Assembly: GCA_029557025.1 (NCBI GenBank)
Contig: JAKPRU010000655.1
Coordinates: forward strand, 1-5,299
DNA from: Candidatus Omnitrophota bacterium
GTDB lineage: Bacteria > Hinthialibacterota > Hinthialibacteria > Hinthialibacterales > JAKPRU01
Length of the DNA: 5,299 nucleotides
Direction of reading: 5' to 3'
The notes below the pieces were generated by a model that did no database searches, was not told where the DNA came from, and saw nothing but the letters and a program-made list of their open reading frames with translations. The position numbers were made by a program, and so were the translations under genes. Below, piece by piece: positions 1 through 4,581 of the stretch (positions within the stretch are counted from its first letter, which is position 1; the number at the start of each line of letters is the position of its first letter).

Positions 1-1
1 C

Positions 2-223
2 GATCTGATTGCGGCAGGGGAGCAGAAGATCGTGTTGAACCTGGAAGAAGTGCATTATGTCAGCAGCGCCGCACTGAGGGTGTTTCTGGTCACCCAGAAG
101 CAGTTGAAACGATCCGGTGGGGAGGTGATTCTGTGTGGGGCCGCTCCCGCGGTGATGGAGATTTTTAAATTGAGCGGATTCGACCGGATTTTCCGTGTGG
201 TTGACGGCAAGGAGGGGATATAA
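2..223 (+). CDS. STAS-domain protein, anti-sigma factor antagonist type (3' part)
   Basis: Only the last 73 residues are visible. The frame is open to the left edge, so the gene starts outside the window; the GTG at base 32 lies inside the conserved strand and is not a credible start. The motif VLNLEEVHYVSSAALRVFL (residues 11-29 of the visible part) is the beta-strand, serine loop and helix typical of STAS domains of the SpoIIAA/RsbV type. In that family the loop serine is phosphorylated by a partner anti-sigma kinase, which controls binding. Here two serines stand side by side in the loop (visible residues 21-22). The next strand (EVILCG) and the helix with KLSGFDRIF also match the family's C-terminal half. 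The family acts in the cytoplasm by partner switching. The kinase or phosphatase partner is not in the window, so the regulated target is unknown. Family call is confident; the specific role is not. Confidence 0.85.
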   Translation, partial: DLIAAGEQKIVLNLEEVHYVSSAALRVFLVTQKQLKRSGGEVILCGAAPAVMEIFKLSGFDRIFRVVDGKEGI

Positions 224-233
224 CCGAGTTATA

Positions 234-300
234 CCCCCCCCCAATCCCCCCGTAAACGGGGGGAAGATTCTTGCCCCCCCCATTTACGGGGAGGGTTGGG
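234..300. repeat. C/G-rich palindromic intergenic element (tandem hairpins)
   Basis: A perfect stem of CCCCCCG (246-252) and CGGGGGG (257-263) closes a TAAA loop. A second, weaker hairpin follows: the C run 274-281, loop ATTTAC, then GGGG at 288-291. The halves also pair at long range, since GTAAA at 252-256 complements TTTAC at 283-287 and CCCAA at 240-244 complements TTGGG at 296-300, with C/G runs between. Homopolymers of 9 C (234-242) and 8 C (274-281) flank it. There is no T tract, so it is not a standard intrinsic terminator. It resembles the REP-like elements seen between genes in many genomes. Copy number cannot be judged from one window. Confidence 0.55.
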
Positions 301-361
301 CCGTGGGAGTGTGGCGCTGGAAGCCGCTATTTGCCGATTGCCTTTTATCGCAGGCGTGGGT

Positions 362-391
362 TTGGTAGCATGAATCTCGATTTCGATATTC
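362..391 (+). promoter_or_regulatory. Candidate sigma-70-like promoter overlapped by a 20-base dyad, upstream of the DUF1080 gene
   Basis: TTGGTA (362-367, 4 of 6 to TTGACA) and GATATT (385-390, 4 of 6 to TATAAT) are 17 bases apart. A start near 397 would give a very short leader that still contains the ribosome binding site AGAAAGGA (399-406), 7 bases before the ATG. Overlapping the spacer and the -10 box is a near-perfect dyad at 372-391: GAAT-c-TCGA-tt-TCGA-t-ATTC. This is where a repressor operator would sit. Both hexamers are imperfect and no regulator gene is visible, so the call is tentative. Confidence 0.35.
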
Positions 392-413
392 TACATTCAG
401 AAAGGACGTATCC

Positions 414-1094
414 ATGAAAGCCTCTCGTTTCTTCATGATGGTTGGGATTGCCGGTCTGTTGCTTGTACCGTTTGCCTCGGCGCAGATGACCTCTCCGCCG
501 GAATGGAAGCCCCTGTTCAATGGGACCAATCTGGATGGATGGCATCTGAAAGTTCCGGCAACCGACCGGGATGTCCCAAGCTGGGCCGCGGTGAACGGCG
601 TGCTGGTCAATGTTCCGCCCTCGGAGCGCGGTCGGCACGGGATCGATCTGGTCAGTGATATTACACTCGGCAGCCATGAGCTCTATATTGAATTCATGGT
701 TCCCAAAGGCAGCAACAGCGGTGTGTATATCATCGGCCAGTATGAGATCCAGGTGTTTGACAGTTTCGGTGTAAACCCACCCTCGAAAACCGACTGCGGC
801 GGTATCTATAACATTATTGCTCCCAGTGAAAATGCTTCGCTGCCGCCCGGAGTGTGGCAATGTTTCCATGTCATCTTCCACAAGGCAAAAGTGGATAAGA
901 GCGGCAAGGTTCTCCAGAAACCCCGAATTACCGTTTATCATAACGGCAAGCTGGTGATCGATAACCAGGAGATCGAAGGTGTGACCGGCGCAGCCCTGAA
1001 CGACAATGTGATCGAGCAAGGCCCGCTGTATCTCCAGGGTAATCACGGGATGGTGTTTTACCGCAATATCTACTACAAACTGATTGAAGAGTGA
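414..1094 (+). CDS. Secreted DUF1080 / 3-keto-disaccharide hydrolase-like protein
   Basis: The protein has 226 residues, a usual size for a single-domain member of the family. Residues 1-23 form a signal peptide (Lys2 and Arg5, a hydrophobic core ending LLLVPF, then ASA with cleavage before Gln24), so it is exported. The rest matches the DUF1080 beta-jelly-roll family (Pfam PF06439): the opening FNGTNLDGWH (35-44), NSGVY (101-105), QYEIQVFDS (109-117), CGGIYN (128-133), PPGVWQCFHVIF (144-155) and the closing GPLYLQGNHG plus YRNIYYK (203-222). Characterised members hydrolyse 3-keto-glycosides made by sugar 3-oxidation, and others are uncharacterised glycan-active or lectin-like proteins. Glu111 and Asp116 on the central strand are candidate active-site acids, but this is inference. 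The start is supported by AGAAAGGA 7 bases upstream. The gene stands alone and ends 29 bases before a strong terminator. No 3-dehydrogenase gene is nearby, so the ketosugar role is unproven. Confidence 0.85.
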   Translation: MKASRFFMMVGIAGLLLVPFASAQMTSPPEWKPLFNGTNLDGWHLKVPATDRDVPSWAAVNGVLVNVPPSERGRHGIDLVSDITLGSHELYIEFMVPKGSNSGVYIIGQYEIQVFDSFGVNPPSKTDCGGIYNIIAPSENASLPPGVWQCFHVIFHKAKVDKSGKVLQKPRITVYHNGKLVIDNQEIEGVTGAALNDNVIEQGPLYLQGNHGMVFYRNIYYKLIEE

Positions 1095-1123
1095 TCGCTC
1101 TGTCCTGCAATCGGATCTGAGGC

Positions 1124-1166
1124 AAAAAAGGCCCGGCCCGAGACTGTCGAAGGCCCGGCCTTTTTT
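1124..1166. terminator. Rho-independent terminator after the DUF1080 gene, probably bidirectional
   Basis: AAAAAAGGCC (1124-1133) pairs with GGCCTTTTTT (1157-1166). After a C-C mismatch, GGCC (1135-1138) pairs with GGCC (1152-1155), and CGA/TCG (1139-1141 and 1147-1149) may extend the stem. The T6 run follows the GC stem on the + strand and an equal run follows it on the - strand, so it could work in both directions. It begins 29 bases after the stop codon at 1092-1094. Confidence 0.85.
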
Positions 1167-1266
1167 CTGATCTCGAACCGGCGGGCCGTAAGCGAATCAA
1201 CCGGACATATTATTCTTTACGAAAGAACCCTCACTCCAATCTTCACCGAAAGGAACAGGGAGAAAA

Positions 1267-1330
1267 GGCTGTGACAGGTTTCCAGCCTGTGAAGTTACAG
1301 GACGCTGAACAGCGCCAGGCATTCCAACTC
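1267..1330. repeat. Degenerate palindromic intergenic element
   Basis: Several small inverted repeats are packed together: GGCTG/CAGCC (1267-1271 and 1283-1287), ACAGG/CCTGT (1274-1278 and 1286-1290), and CGCTG-AA-CAGCG around 1302-1313. The phrases CAGGTTTCCAG and CAGGCATTCCA also look like diverged copies of one unit. It lies directly before the ribosome binding site of the next gene. It resembles dispersed intergenic repeats I associate with PVC genomes, but that is from memory and one copy cannot prove it. Confidence 0.35.
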
Positions 1331-1344
1331 AGGAGCGTACAATC

Positions 1345-3276
1345 ATGCACCGACGATCCGTCATTATCCGTATGTATCTTGGTTTGTTTCTGGCTTTTGC
1401 CGGCGGTTTTGTTTTGGCCGCACCGGTTCCGGTCTATCAGGCGGACCGGGTGGAAACCTATTTTCGGGAATGGCTGCTCTGCGGTCCGTTTCCGAACACG
1501 CTTCCAGGGGATGAGGATGTAACCGACTATAAGCACGGCGAACGCTGTGCCGGATTCTTCCACGACTATCTCGAATCCATCGGTGGAGAGAAGAACGCGA
1601 ATCCAGAGGACGGCGAGGCAGGGTGGCGTTATTTCAAGTCCGATTCGGATTTCATCCGCCTGAACGATATTTTCAATCCCAATGAATTGGTAGTGGGGTA
1701 TGGATTCTGTCTGATCGAATCGCCGCAGGATCAGGAGGCGATGCTGTCATTCGGCTGTAATGATGGGGGGCGAATCTGGCTGAACGGGGAGATGGTCCAT
1801 GAAATCCATCTGCCCGACGGTCGGTGGCTGGAGAAAGATGACGATTACATTCCGATCAAGCTCCGGAAAGGGATGAACCGACTCTTGGTGAAGATTGATG
1901 AGGGCAGCGGCGATTACGGCTTCGTTGTGCGCCTGTTGGATTACAAAAAGACGGTGGCGGAACTGCGGAAGAACCTGGAAACGCACAAACATCTTTCGGT
2001 TGTAACGCTTGACGAGGATCTCACTTTCATGTTCGGCACGCCGCACAGGATTGCCGCGCTCGCGGCGCCGGGGACGAAAGTAAAATTTGAAATTGTCGAC
2101 AAATCCGGCCGGGTGTTTCGGACGCTATTCGGGCAGCCCGGTTTTCTGGTAACCATACCGCTTCAGGGTATTCCACAAGGGGAGTTTTCCGTTCGGGCCT
2201 CGTTTGAACTGGCGGATGGCGATGTGGCAGTTTCCGAGGTGCGTCATTTCAAAGGCCGTCTTCCGCGTCATAACTTACCCGAACGTCTGGGCGCGGACTT
2301 GGCCTTGCGGGATGAGAATGGGAAACCGTATCTGCCGATTGGCACATACGGCGCGCCACAGGCTGATTTTGAAACAATCCGCAAAGCGGGATACAACTTT
2401 GTCATGGGCGGGGCGAATGATCTCGATGCCGCCCAGGCGGCCGGTCTCAAAGTCGGGCTTGGTATGCACGGGCAGGGCAAGACGTGGTTGGACGAAATCC
2501 GCGAGACGGTCAGAGCCAACCGCGAGCATCCTGCATTGCTTTTCTACATGCTGTTTGATGAACCGGGATACAATCGGGCGGACCTGATGTTGATCTACGA
2601 TGCGTACAACCTGATCCACAAGGAAGATCCCGTTCATCCGATCTACCTGGTGATCACCAATTCAAAGGTCTACGAGACTTTCGGGCGATGCTGCGATGTC
2701 CTTGCCATCGACACGTATCCCATTTCACGCGGCACGATCGAGAGTGTGGGGGATTGCATTCTGAAAGCCTATCGGCTTTCGGATGGCGATATCCCGGTCT
2801 GGCATTGCGGGCAGTTGTTTGCCTGGCCGGCAGACCGGTATCCCACTCCCGCCGAACACCGAATGATGACCTATATGGCCGTTCAATCCGGTGTCAAAGG
2901 ACTTCTGTGGTACACCTACAAATGGGGCCAGAACTCCCTGCCGGATGATGAGCCGGTTTTGTGGCAGGAACATATCCGGATCATGGCAGAACTCAAGGAA
3001 CTGGAGCCGGTGATTGTTTATCCGGGACTCGGAGAACGTCTAGGCACAGGAAACTATTTCCTGAGAGCCTCCGCAAAACGAGGCCCCGGTGGAGAGACTT
3101 ACGTGTTTGCGGTCAATACCTCCAAAACCGAGACGCTGACTTCCAAAATCCAGTTGCCGACAACTCTAACGGGCGACATTGAAGTCTGGAAAGAGAATCG
3201 GAAGGTTTCCATCAAGGATGGACTTCTTGTGGACCGGTTTGAGCCGTTGGGGGTGCATGTGTATCGGTTTCGGTGA
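1345..3276 (+). CDS. Secreted multidomain glycoside hydrolase-like protein (clan GH-A-like TIM barrel)
   Basis: This 643-residue protein has a signal peptide at residues 1-25 (Arg3, Arg4 and Arg9, hydrophobic YLGLFLAFAGG, then VLA before APVP). Residues 35-200 look like a beta-sandwich with WLLCGPFPN (43-51) and FGCNDGGRIWLNGEMV (136-151), the 'DDG-WLNG' pattern of PA14-like or GH2 sugar-binding-like domains. Residues 210-303 are a second beta domain. Residues 314-560 form the barrel: KPYLPIGTYG (327-336), KVGLGMHGQG (369-378), HPALLFYMLFDEPGYN (395-410), DVLAIDTYP (451-459), IPVWHCGQLF (483-492) and GLLWYTYKWG (519-528). Residues 565-643 are a C-terminal beta domain. Glu406 in DEP sits where clan GH-A enzymes carry the acid/base. 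The strand that usually holds the nucleophile offers Gln490 instead of Glu. The start has AGGAG at 1331-1335, nine bases upstream. The substrate cannot be deduced; it may be an uncharacterised family or a non-catalytic glycan binder. Confidence 0.8.
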   Translation: MHRRSVIIRMYLGLFLAFAGGFVLAAPVPVYQADRVETYFREWLLCGPFPNTLPGDEDVTDYKHGERCAGFFHDYLESIGGEKNANPEDGEAGWRYFKSDSDFIRLNDIFNPNELVVGYGFCLIESPQDQEAMLSFGCNDGGRIWLNGEMVHEIHLPDGRWLEKDDDYIPIKLRKGMNRLLVKIDEGSGDYGFVVRLLDYKKTVAELRKNLETHKHLSVVTLDEDLTFMFGTPHRIAALAAPGTKVKFEIVDKSGRVFRTLFGQPGFLVTIPLQGIPQGEFSVRASFELADGDVAVSEVRHFKGRLPRHNLPERLGADLALRDENGKPYLPIGTYGAPQADFETIRKAGYNFVMGGANDLDAAQAAGLKVGLGMHGQGKTWLDEIRETVRANREHPALLFYMLFDEPGYNRADLMLIYDAYNLIHKEDPVHPIYLVITNSKVYETFGRCCDVLAIDTYPISRGTIESVGDCILKAYRLSDGDIPVWHCGQLFAWPADRYPTPAEHRMMTYMAVQSGVKGLLWYTYKWGQNSLPDDEPVLWQEHIRIMAELKELEPVIVYPGLGERLGTGNYFLRASAKRGPGGETYVFAVNTSKTETLTSKIQLPTTLTGDIEVWKENRKVSIKDGLLVDRFEPLGVHVYRFR

Positions 3277-3375
3277 GAGGGGGTTACGTCAGTCCGAGGT
3301 TCCCTCATCCTAACTCTCTCGCCGGTCCGCGAGCAAACGGGTGTTCTTGCGCGGGCGGGGATTTGTTTCTCTCCC
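3277..3375. repeat. GC-rich palindromic stretch downstream of the glycosidase-like gene
   Basis: CCGCG-ag-CAA (3327-3336) pairs with TTG-CGCGG (3347-3354) around a 10-base loop, leaving two bases bulged. Just before it, TCCCTCATCCTAACTCTCTC (3301-3320) resembles the C/T-rich phrase that often opens dispersed intergenic repeats. GAGAG at 3275-3279 could pair weakly with CTCTC at 3316-3320. No T tract follows any of these stems, so I do not call a terminator, and none is evident for the upstream gene. Confidence 0.25.
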
Positions 3376-3404
3376 GATACAAGCGTTTTTTTCTGCCCTA
3401 TAAT
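3376..3404 (+). promoter_or_regulatory. Candidate promoter of the VOC-protein gene with a consensus -10 box
   Basis: TATAAT at 3399-3404 is a perfect -10 hexamer. Seventeen bases upstream, GATACA (3376-3381) matches TTGACA at only three positions, all in its second half. A weak -35 with a perfect -10 could indicate help from an activator. Transcription would start near 3411, at the first base of the GAGATCTC palindrome that opens the leader hairpins. Confidence 0.5.
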
Positions 3405-3410
3405 AGGTAA

Positions 3411-3450
3411 GAGATCTCATTGGAGAGATCACCGGGATAGGGTCCCGGTG
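3411..3450 (+). promoter_or_regulatory. Two abutting stem-loops in the predicted leader of the VOC-protein gene
   Basis: Hairpin 1 is GATCTC (3413-3418), a 6-base loop, and GAGATC (3425-3430). Hairpin 2 is CACCGGGA (3430-3437), loop TAGGG, and TCCCGGTG (3443-3450), a perfect 8-bp stem. They meet at base 3430 and would occupy the first ~40 bases of the transcript if it starts near 3411. No T run follows, so this is not a terminator. It could stabilise the 5' end of the mRNA or be a regulatory leader. It does not match a riboswitch class I recognise. Confidence 0.45.
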
Positions 3451-3485
3451 TAATTGACTCCGGCAGATTCTCCAAAAAGGACAGG

Positions 3486-4016
3486 ATGGGCACGGAGATG
3501 TCCTGGTTTTCGGTTCTCGTTGTTTTTTTGATTCTGATGACCTTCTCTGCGGTCGTGCTGATCGTGTTGGGGATTGGAGTGTTTCTGTTCTGGTGGTCCA
3601 AAGAGGAGAAGCATCCCTCGATCACAGCGGATCATTTTGCATTCGAGGTCTCGGATCTGAAAAAGTCGGTGGAGTTCTACACCAATCGATTGGGGTTGAA
3701 ACTCCTGTCCACGAACATTGATGAAGAACACCACGAAGCCTTTGCTTTCATCGAGCTGGGTGGAGGAAACCTGGAGCTGCTTCAGATGCTTGATGAGGAC
3801 AATAAGCCCCTTCCCATTCTGGAGAAAAAAGAGATTCATCCGCTTTACTGTCCCCACCTGGCAATCAAGACCAGGGACATGGACAAACTGGTGCGGTCCC
3901 TGCGCGAAAAGAACTTGTCGATTGTGAAAGGTCCGCTGGAGATTCCCGGCACGGTCCGCTGGCTGTACTTGGCAGACCCCGACAATAATATCCTGGAGTT
4001 TGTGCAGTGGCTGTAA
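3486..4016 (+). CDS. Membrane-anchored VOC-family (glyoxalase/bleomycin resistance/dioxygenase fold) protein
   Basis: The protein has 176 residues. Residues 7-37 are one strongly hydrophobic segment (WFSVLVVFLILM onward to GVFLFWW), a membrane anchor with no signal-peptidase site. Residues 47-176 form one complete VOC domain with two beta-alpha-beta-beta-beta modules: DHFAFEVSDLKKSVEFY (49-65) with FAFIELGGGNLELLQML (86-102), then PHLAIKTRDMDKLVRSL (123-139) with RWLYLADPDNNILEFVQ (158-174). The four usual metal-ligand positions are filled: His50, Glu97, His124 and Glu171. A metal-dependent activity such as lyase, isomerase, epimerase, dioxygenase or thiol transferase is therefore plausible, but the family is too varied to name a substrate. 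Which side of the membrane the domain faces is unclear. The start at 3486 has AAGGA four bases upstream (3477-3481); the ATG at 3498 is an alternative. It appears monocistronic, with its own promoter and leader hairpins. Confidence 0.85.
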   Translation: MGTEMSWFSVLVVFLILMTFSAVVLIVLGIGVFLFWWSKEEKHPSITADHFAFEVSDLKKSVEFYTNRLGLKLLSTNIDEEHHEAFAFIELGGGNLELLQMLDEDNKPLPILEKKEIHPLYCPHLAIKTRDMDKLVRSLREKNLSIVKGPLEIPGTVRWLYLADPDNNILEFVQWL

Positions 4017-4047
4017 GGGAAATTAAGAATTGAACCGAATTTCCTTT
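4015..4047 (+). terminator. Possible weak terminator after the VOC-protein gene
   Basis: AAGGGAAATT (4015-4024) pairs with AATTTCCTTT (4038-4047) through ten pairs, one of them G-T, around a 13-base loop. It begins at the stop codon. The stem is A/T-rich and no clean T run follows, so it may only be a 3' stabilising hairpin. Confidence 0.25.
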
Positions 4048-4111
4048 CGCAGAATAATTTCATATCATTTCATCGAATACTGGAGTACCCTTTTTCGCTT
4101 GAAAAAATCCC

Positions 4112-4309
4112 CTAACCTGCCATAATGCTGACTTTATGTAATCGATCCCATAAAAAATTCGTCAGGGGTTCCATCTCGGGCAATTCCGGTGGGTTGCCCC
4201 TGTATTCACCCGTGAGATCCATTCCTCCCCCGTGATTCCGGCAAAAACCGAAATCCCGACTGCTGTTAGGATTCTCGCATCCTTCACAAAACCGGATCGT
4301 CTGAACCAT
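4112..4309 (-). CDS. Possible small protein with a CxxC...CxxH zinc-finger-like motif
   Basis: A minus-strand frame of 65 codons from the ATG at 4309-4307. It contains Cys8-x2-Cys11 and Cys23-x2-His26 (FCEGCENPNS and FGFCRNHGGG), spaced like a small zinc ribbon or knuckle, followed by a polar tail with PPELPEMEP. AGGG lies five bases before this ATG; an in-frame ATG four codons upstream (4321) has no ribosome binding site. Against it: the start codon lies inside one arm of the inverted repeat at 4299-4313, no promoter is evident, and I recognise no family. It could be a chance ORF. If real, it would be convergent with the VOC gene. Confidence 0.25.
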   Translation of the reverse strand: MVQTIRFCEGCENPNSSRDFGFCRNHGGGMDLTGEYRGNPPELPEMEPLTNFLWDRLHKVSIMAG

Positions 4310-4385
4310 GATTTCCCTCATCTACAGATTATCATAGTTTTCTTCATCAAGGTCATCCCGGAATCAAGCGAATCATGGTTCAGAC
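4299..4385. repeat. 87-bp element bounded by perfect 15-bp inverted repeats
   Basis: GTCTGAACCATGATT (4299-4313) is the exact reverse complement of AATCATGGTTCAGAC (4371-4385), with 57 A/T-rich bases between. The interior contains several ATGATT/GATTATCAT-like phrases. From memory, very similar units ending in 'ATGGTTCAGAC' occur as dispersed intergenic repeats in many unrelated bacteria. I cannot see target-site duplications at its edges. It codes for no transposase, so if mobile it would be a passive (MITE-like) element. Confidence 0.65.
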
Positions 4386-4440
4386 AAATAAATCATCACC
4401 CATCCCTCCGCCCCGTCGCTTTTCCACAACCCAGAATCCG

Positions 4441-4459
4441 CTACGCACAAATTGCGTGG
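4441..4459. promoter_or_regulatory. Short dyad upstream of the last gene's promoter, possible operator
   Basis: CTACGCA (4441-4447) pairs with TGCGTGG (4453-4459), six Watson-Crick pairs and one G-T pair, around CAAAT. As DNA, the core ACGCA/TGCGT is a perfect 5-bp dyad. It lies about 57 bases upstream of the -35 box, where an activator site would be possible. A short dyad like this can arise by chance. Confidence 0.2.
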
Positions 4460-4515
4460 TATAGATTCCCGCACGTACACACCTGACAAAAAATCATCTG
4501 AACACACTTTTTTTG

Positions 4516-4544
4516 TTGACGCCCCGCAAACCCCACGATATATT
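4516..4544 (+). promoter_or_regulatory. Strong sigma-70-like promoter before the last glycosidase gene
   Basis: TTGACG (4516-4521, 5 of 6 to consensus) and TATATT (4539-4544, 5 of 6) are separated by exactly 17 bases. It sits just downstream of an A6 tract (4488-4493) and a T7 tract (4508-4514). Transcription would start near 4551. That leaves only about 30-45 bases of leader before the possible starts of the last gene, with no Shine-Dalgarno sequence in it. Confidence 0.6.
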
Positions 4545-4581
4545 CACTCCAGGACCGGATAGAGTATGATCTCTGAACGAT

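Larger units (their letters stand above)
4017..4565. other. Long intergenic region between the VOC gene and the last glycosidase gene
   Basis: No confident protein-coding gene or RNA gene is seen here. It holds a weak hairpin at its left end, a possible small minus-strand ORF (4112-4309), a small stem AGGAT/ATCCT (4268-4272 and 4279-4283), the perfect 15-bp inverted-repeat element (4299-4385), a short hairpin (4441-4459) and a promoter (4516-4544). A short open frame on the + strand (4232-4486) crosses the repeat, has no ribosome binding site and resembles no family. The right end is markedly A/T-rich, typical of a promoter region. Confidence 0.6.

Noticed and set aside
32..223. GTG at base 32 as the true start of the STAS gene
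   Set aside because: It falls inside the conserved beta-strand of the domain, and the frame stays open to the window edge with matching residues upstream.
345..1046. A 233-codon open frame on the minus strand opposite the DUF1080 gene
   Set aside because: It lies wholly antisense to a gene with clear family motifs, signal peptide and ribosome binding site, and its translation resembles no family.
1191..1213. TATTAT at 1208-1213 as a promoter for the 643-residue gene
   Set aside because: The -10 is good but no -35-like hexamer lies at 16-18 bases, so it is not listed as a feature.
3275..3320. GAGAG...CTCTC pairing as a terminator of the 643-residue gene
   Set aside because: The pairing is interrupted, the loop is long and there is no T tract.
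4091..4106. TTTTTC-GCTT-GAAAAA hairpin as a terminator
   Set aside because: The stem is almost all A-T with no GC core and no following T run.
4232..4486. 84-codon + strand frame in the long gap
   Set aside because: It runs through the inverted-repeat element, has no ribosome binding site and looks like a translated repeat.
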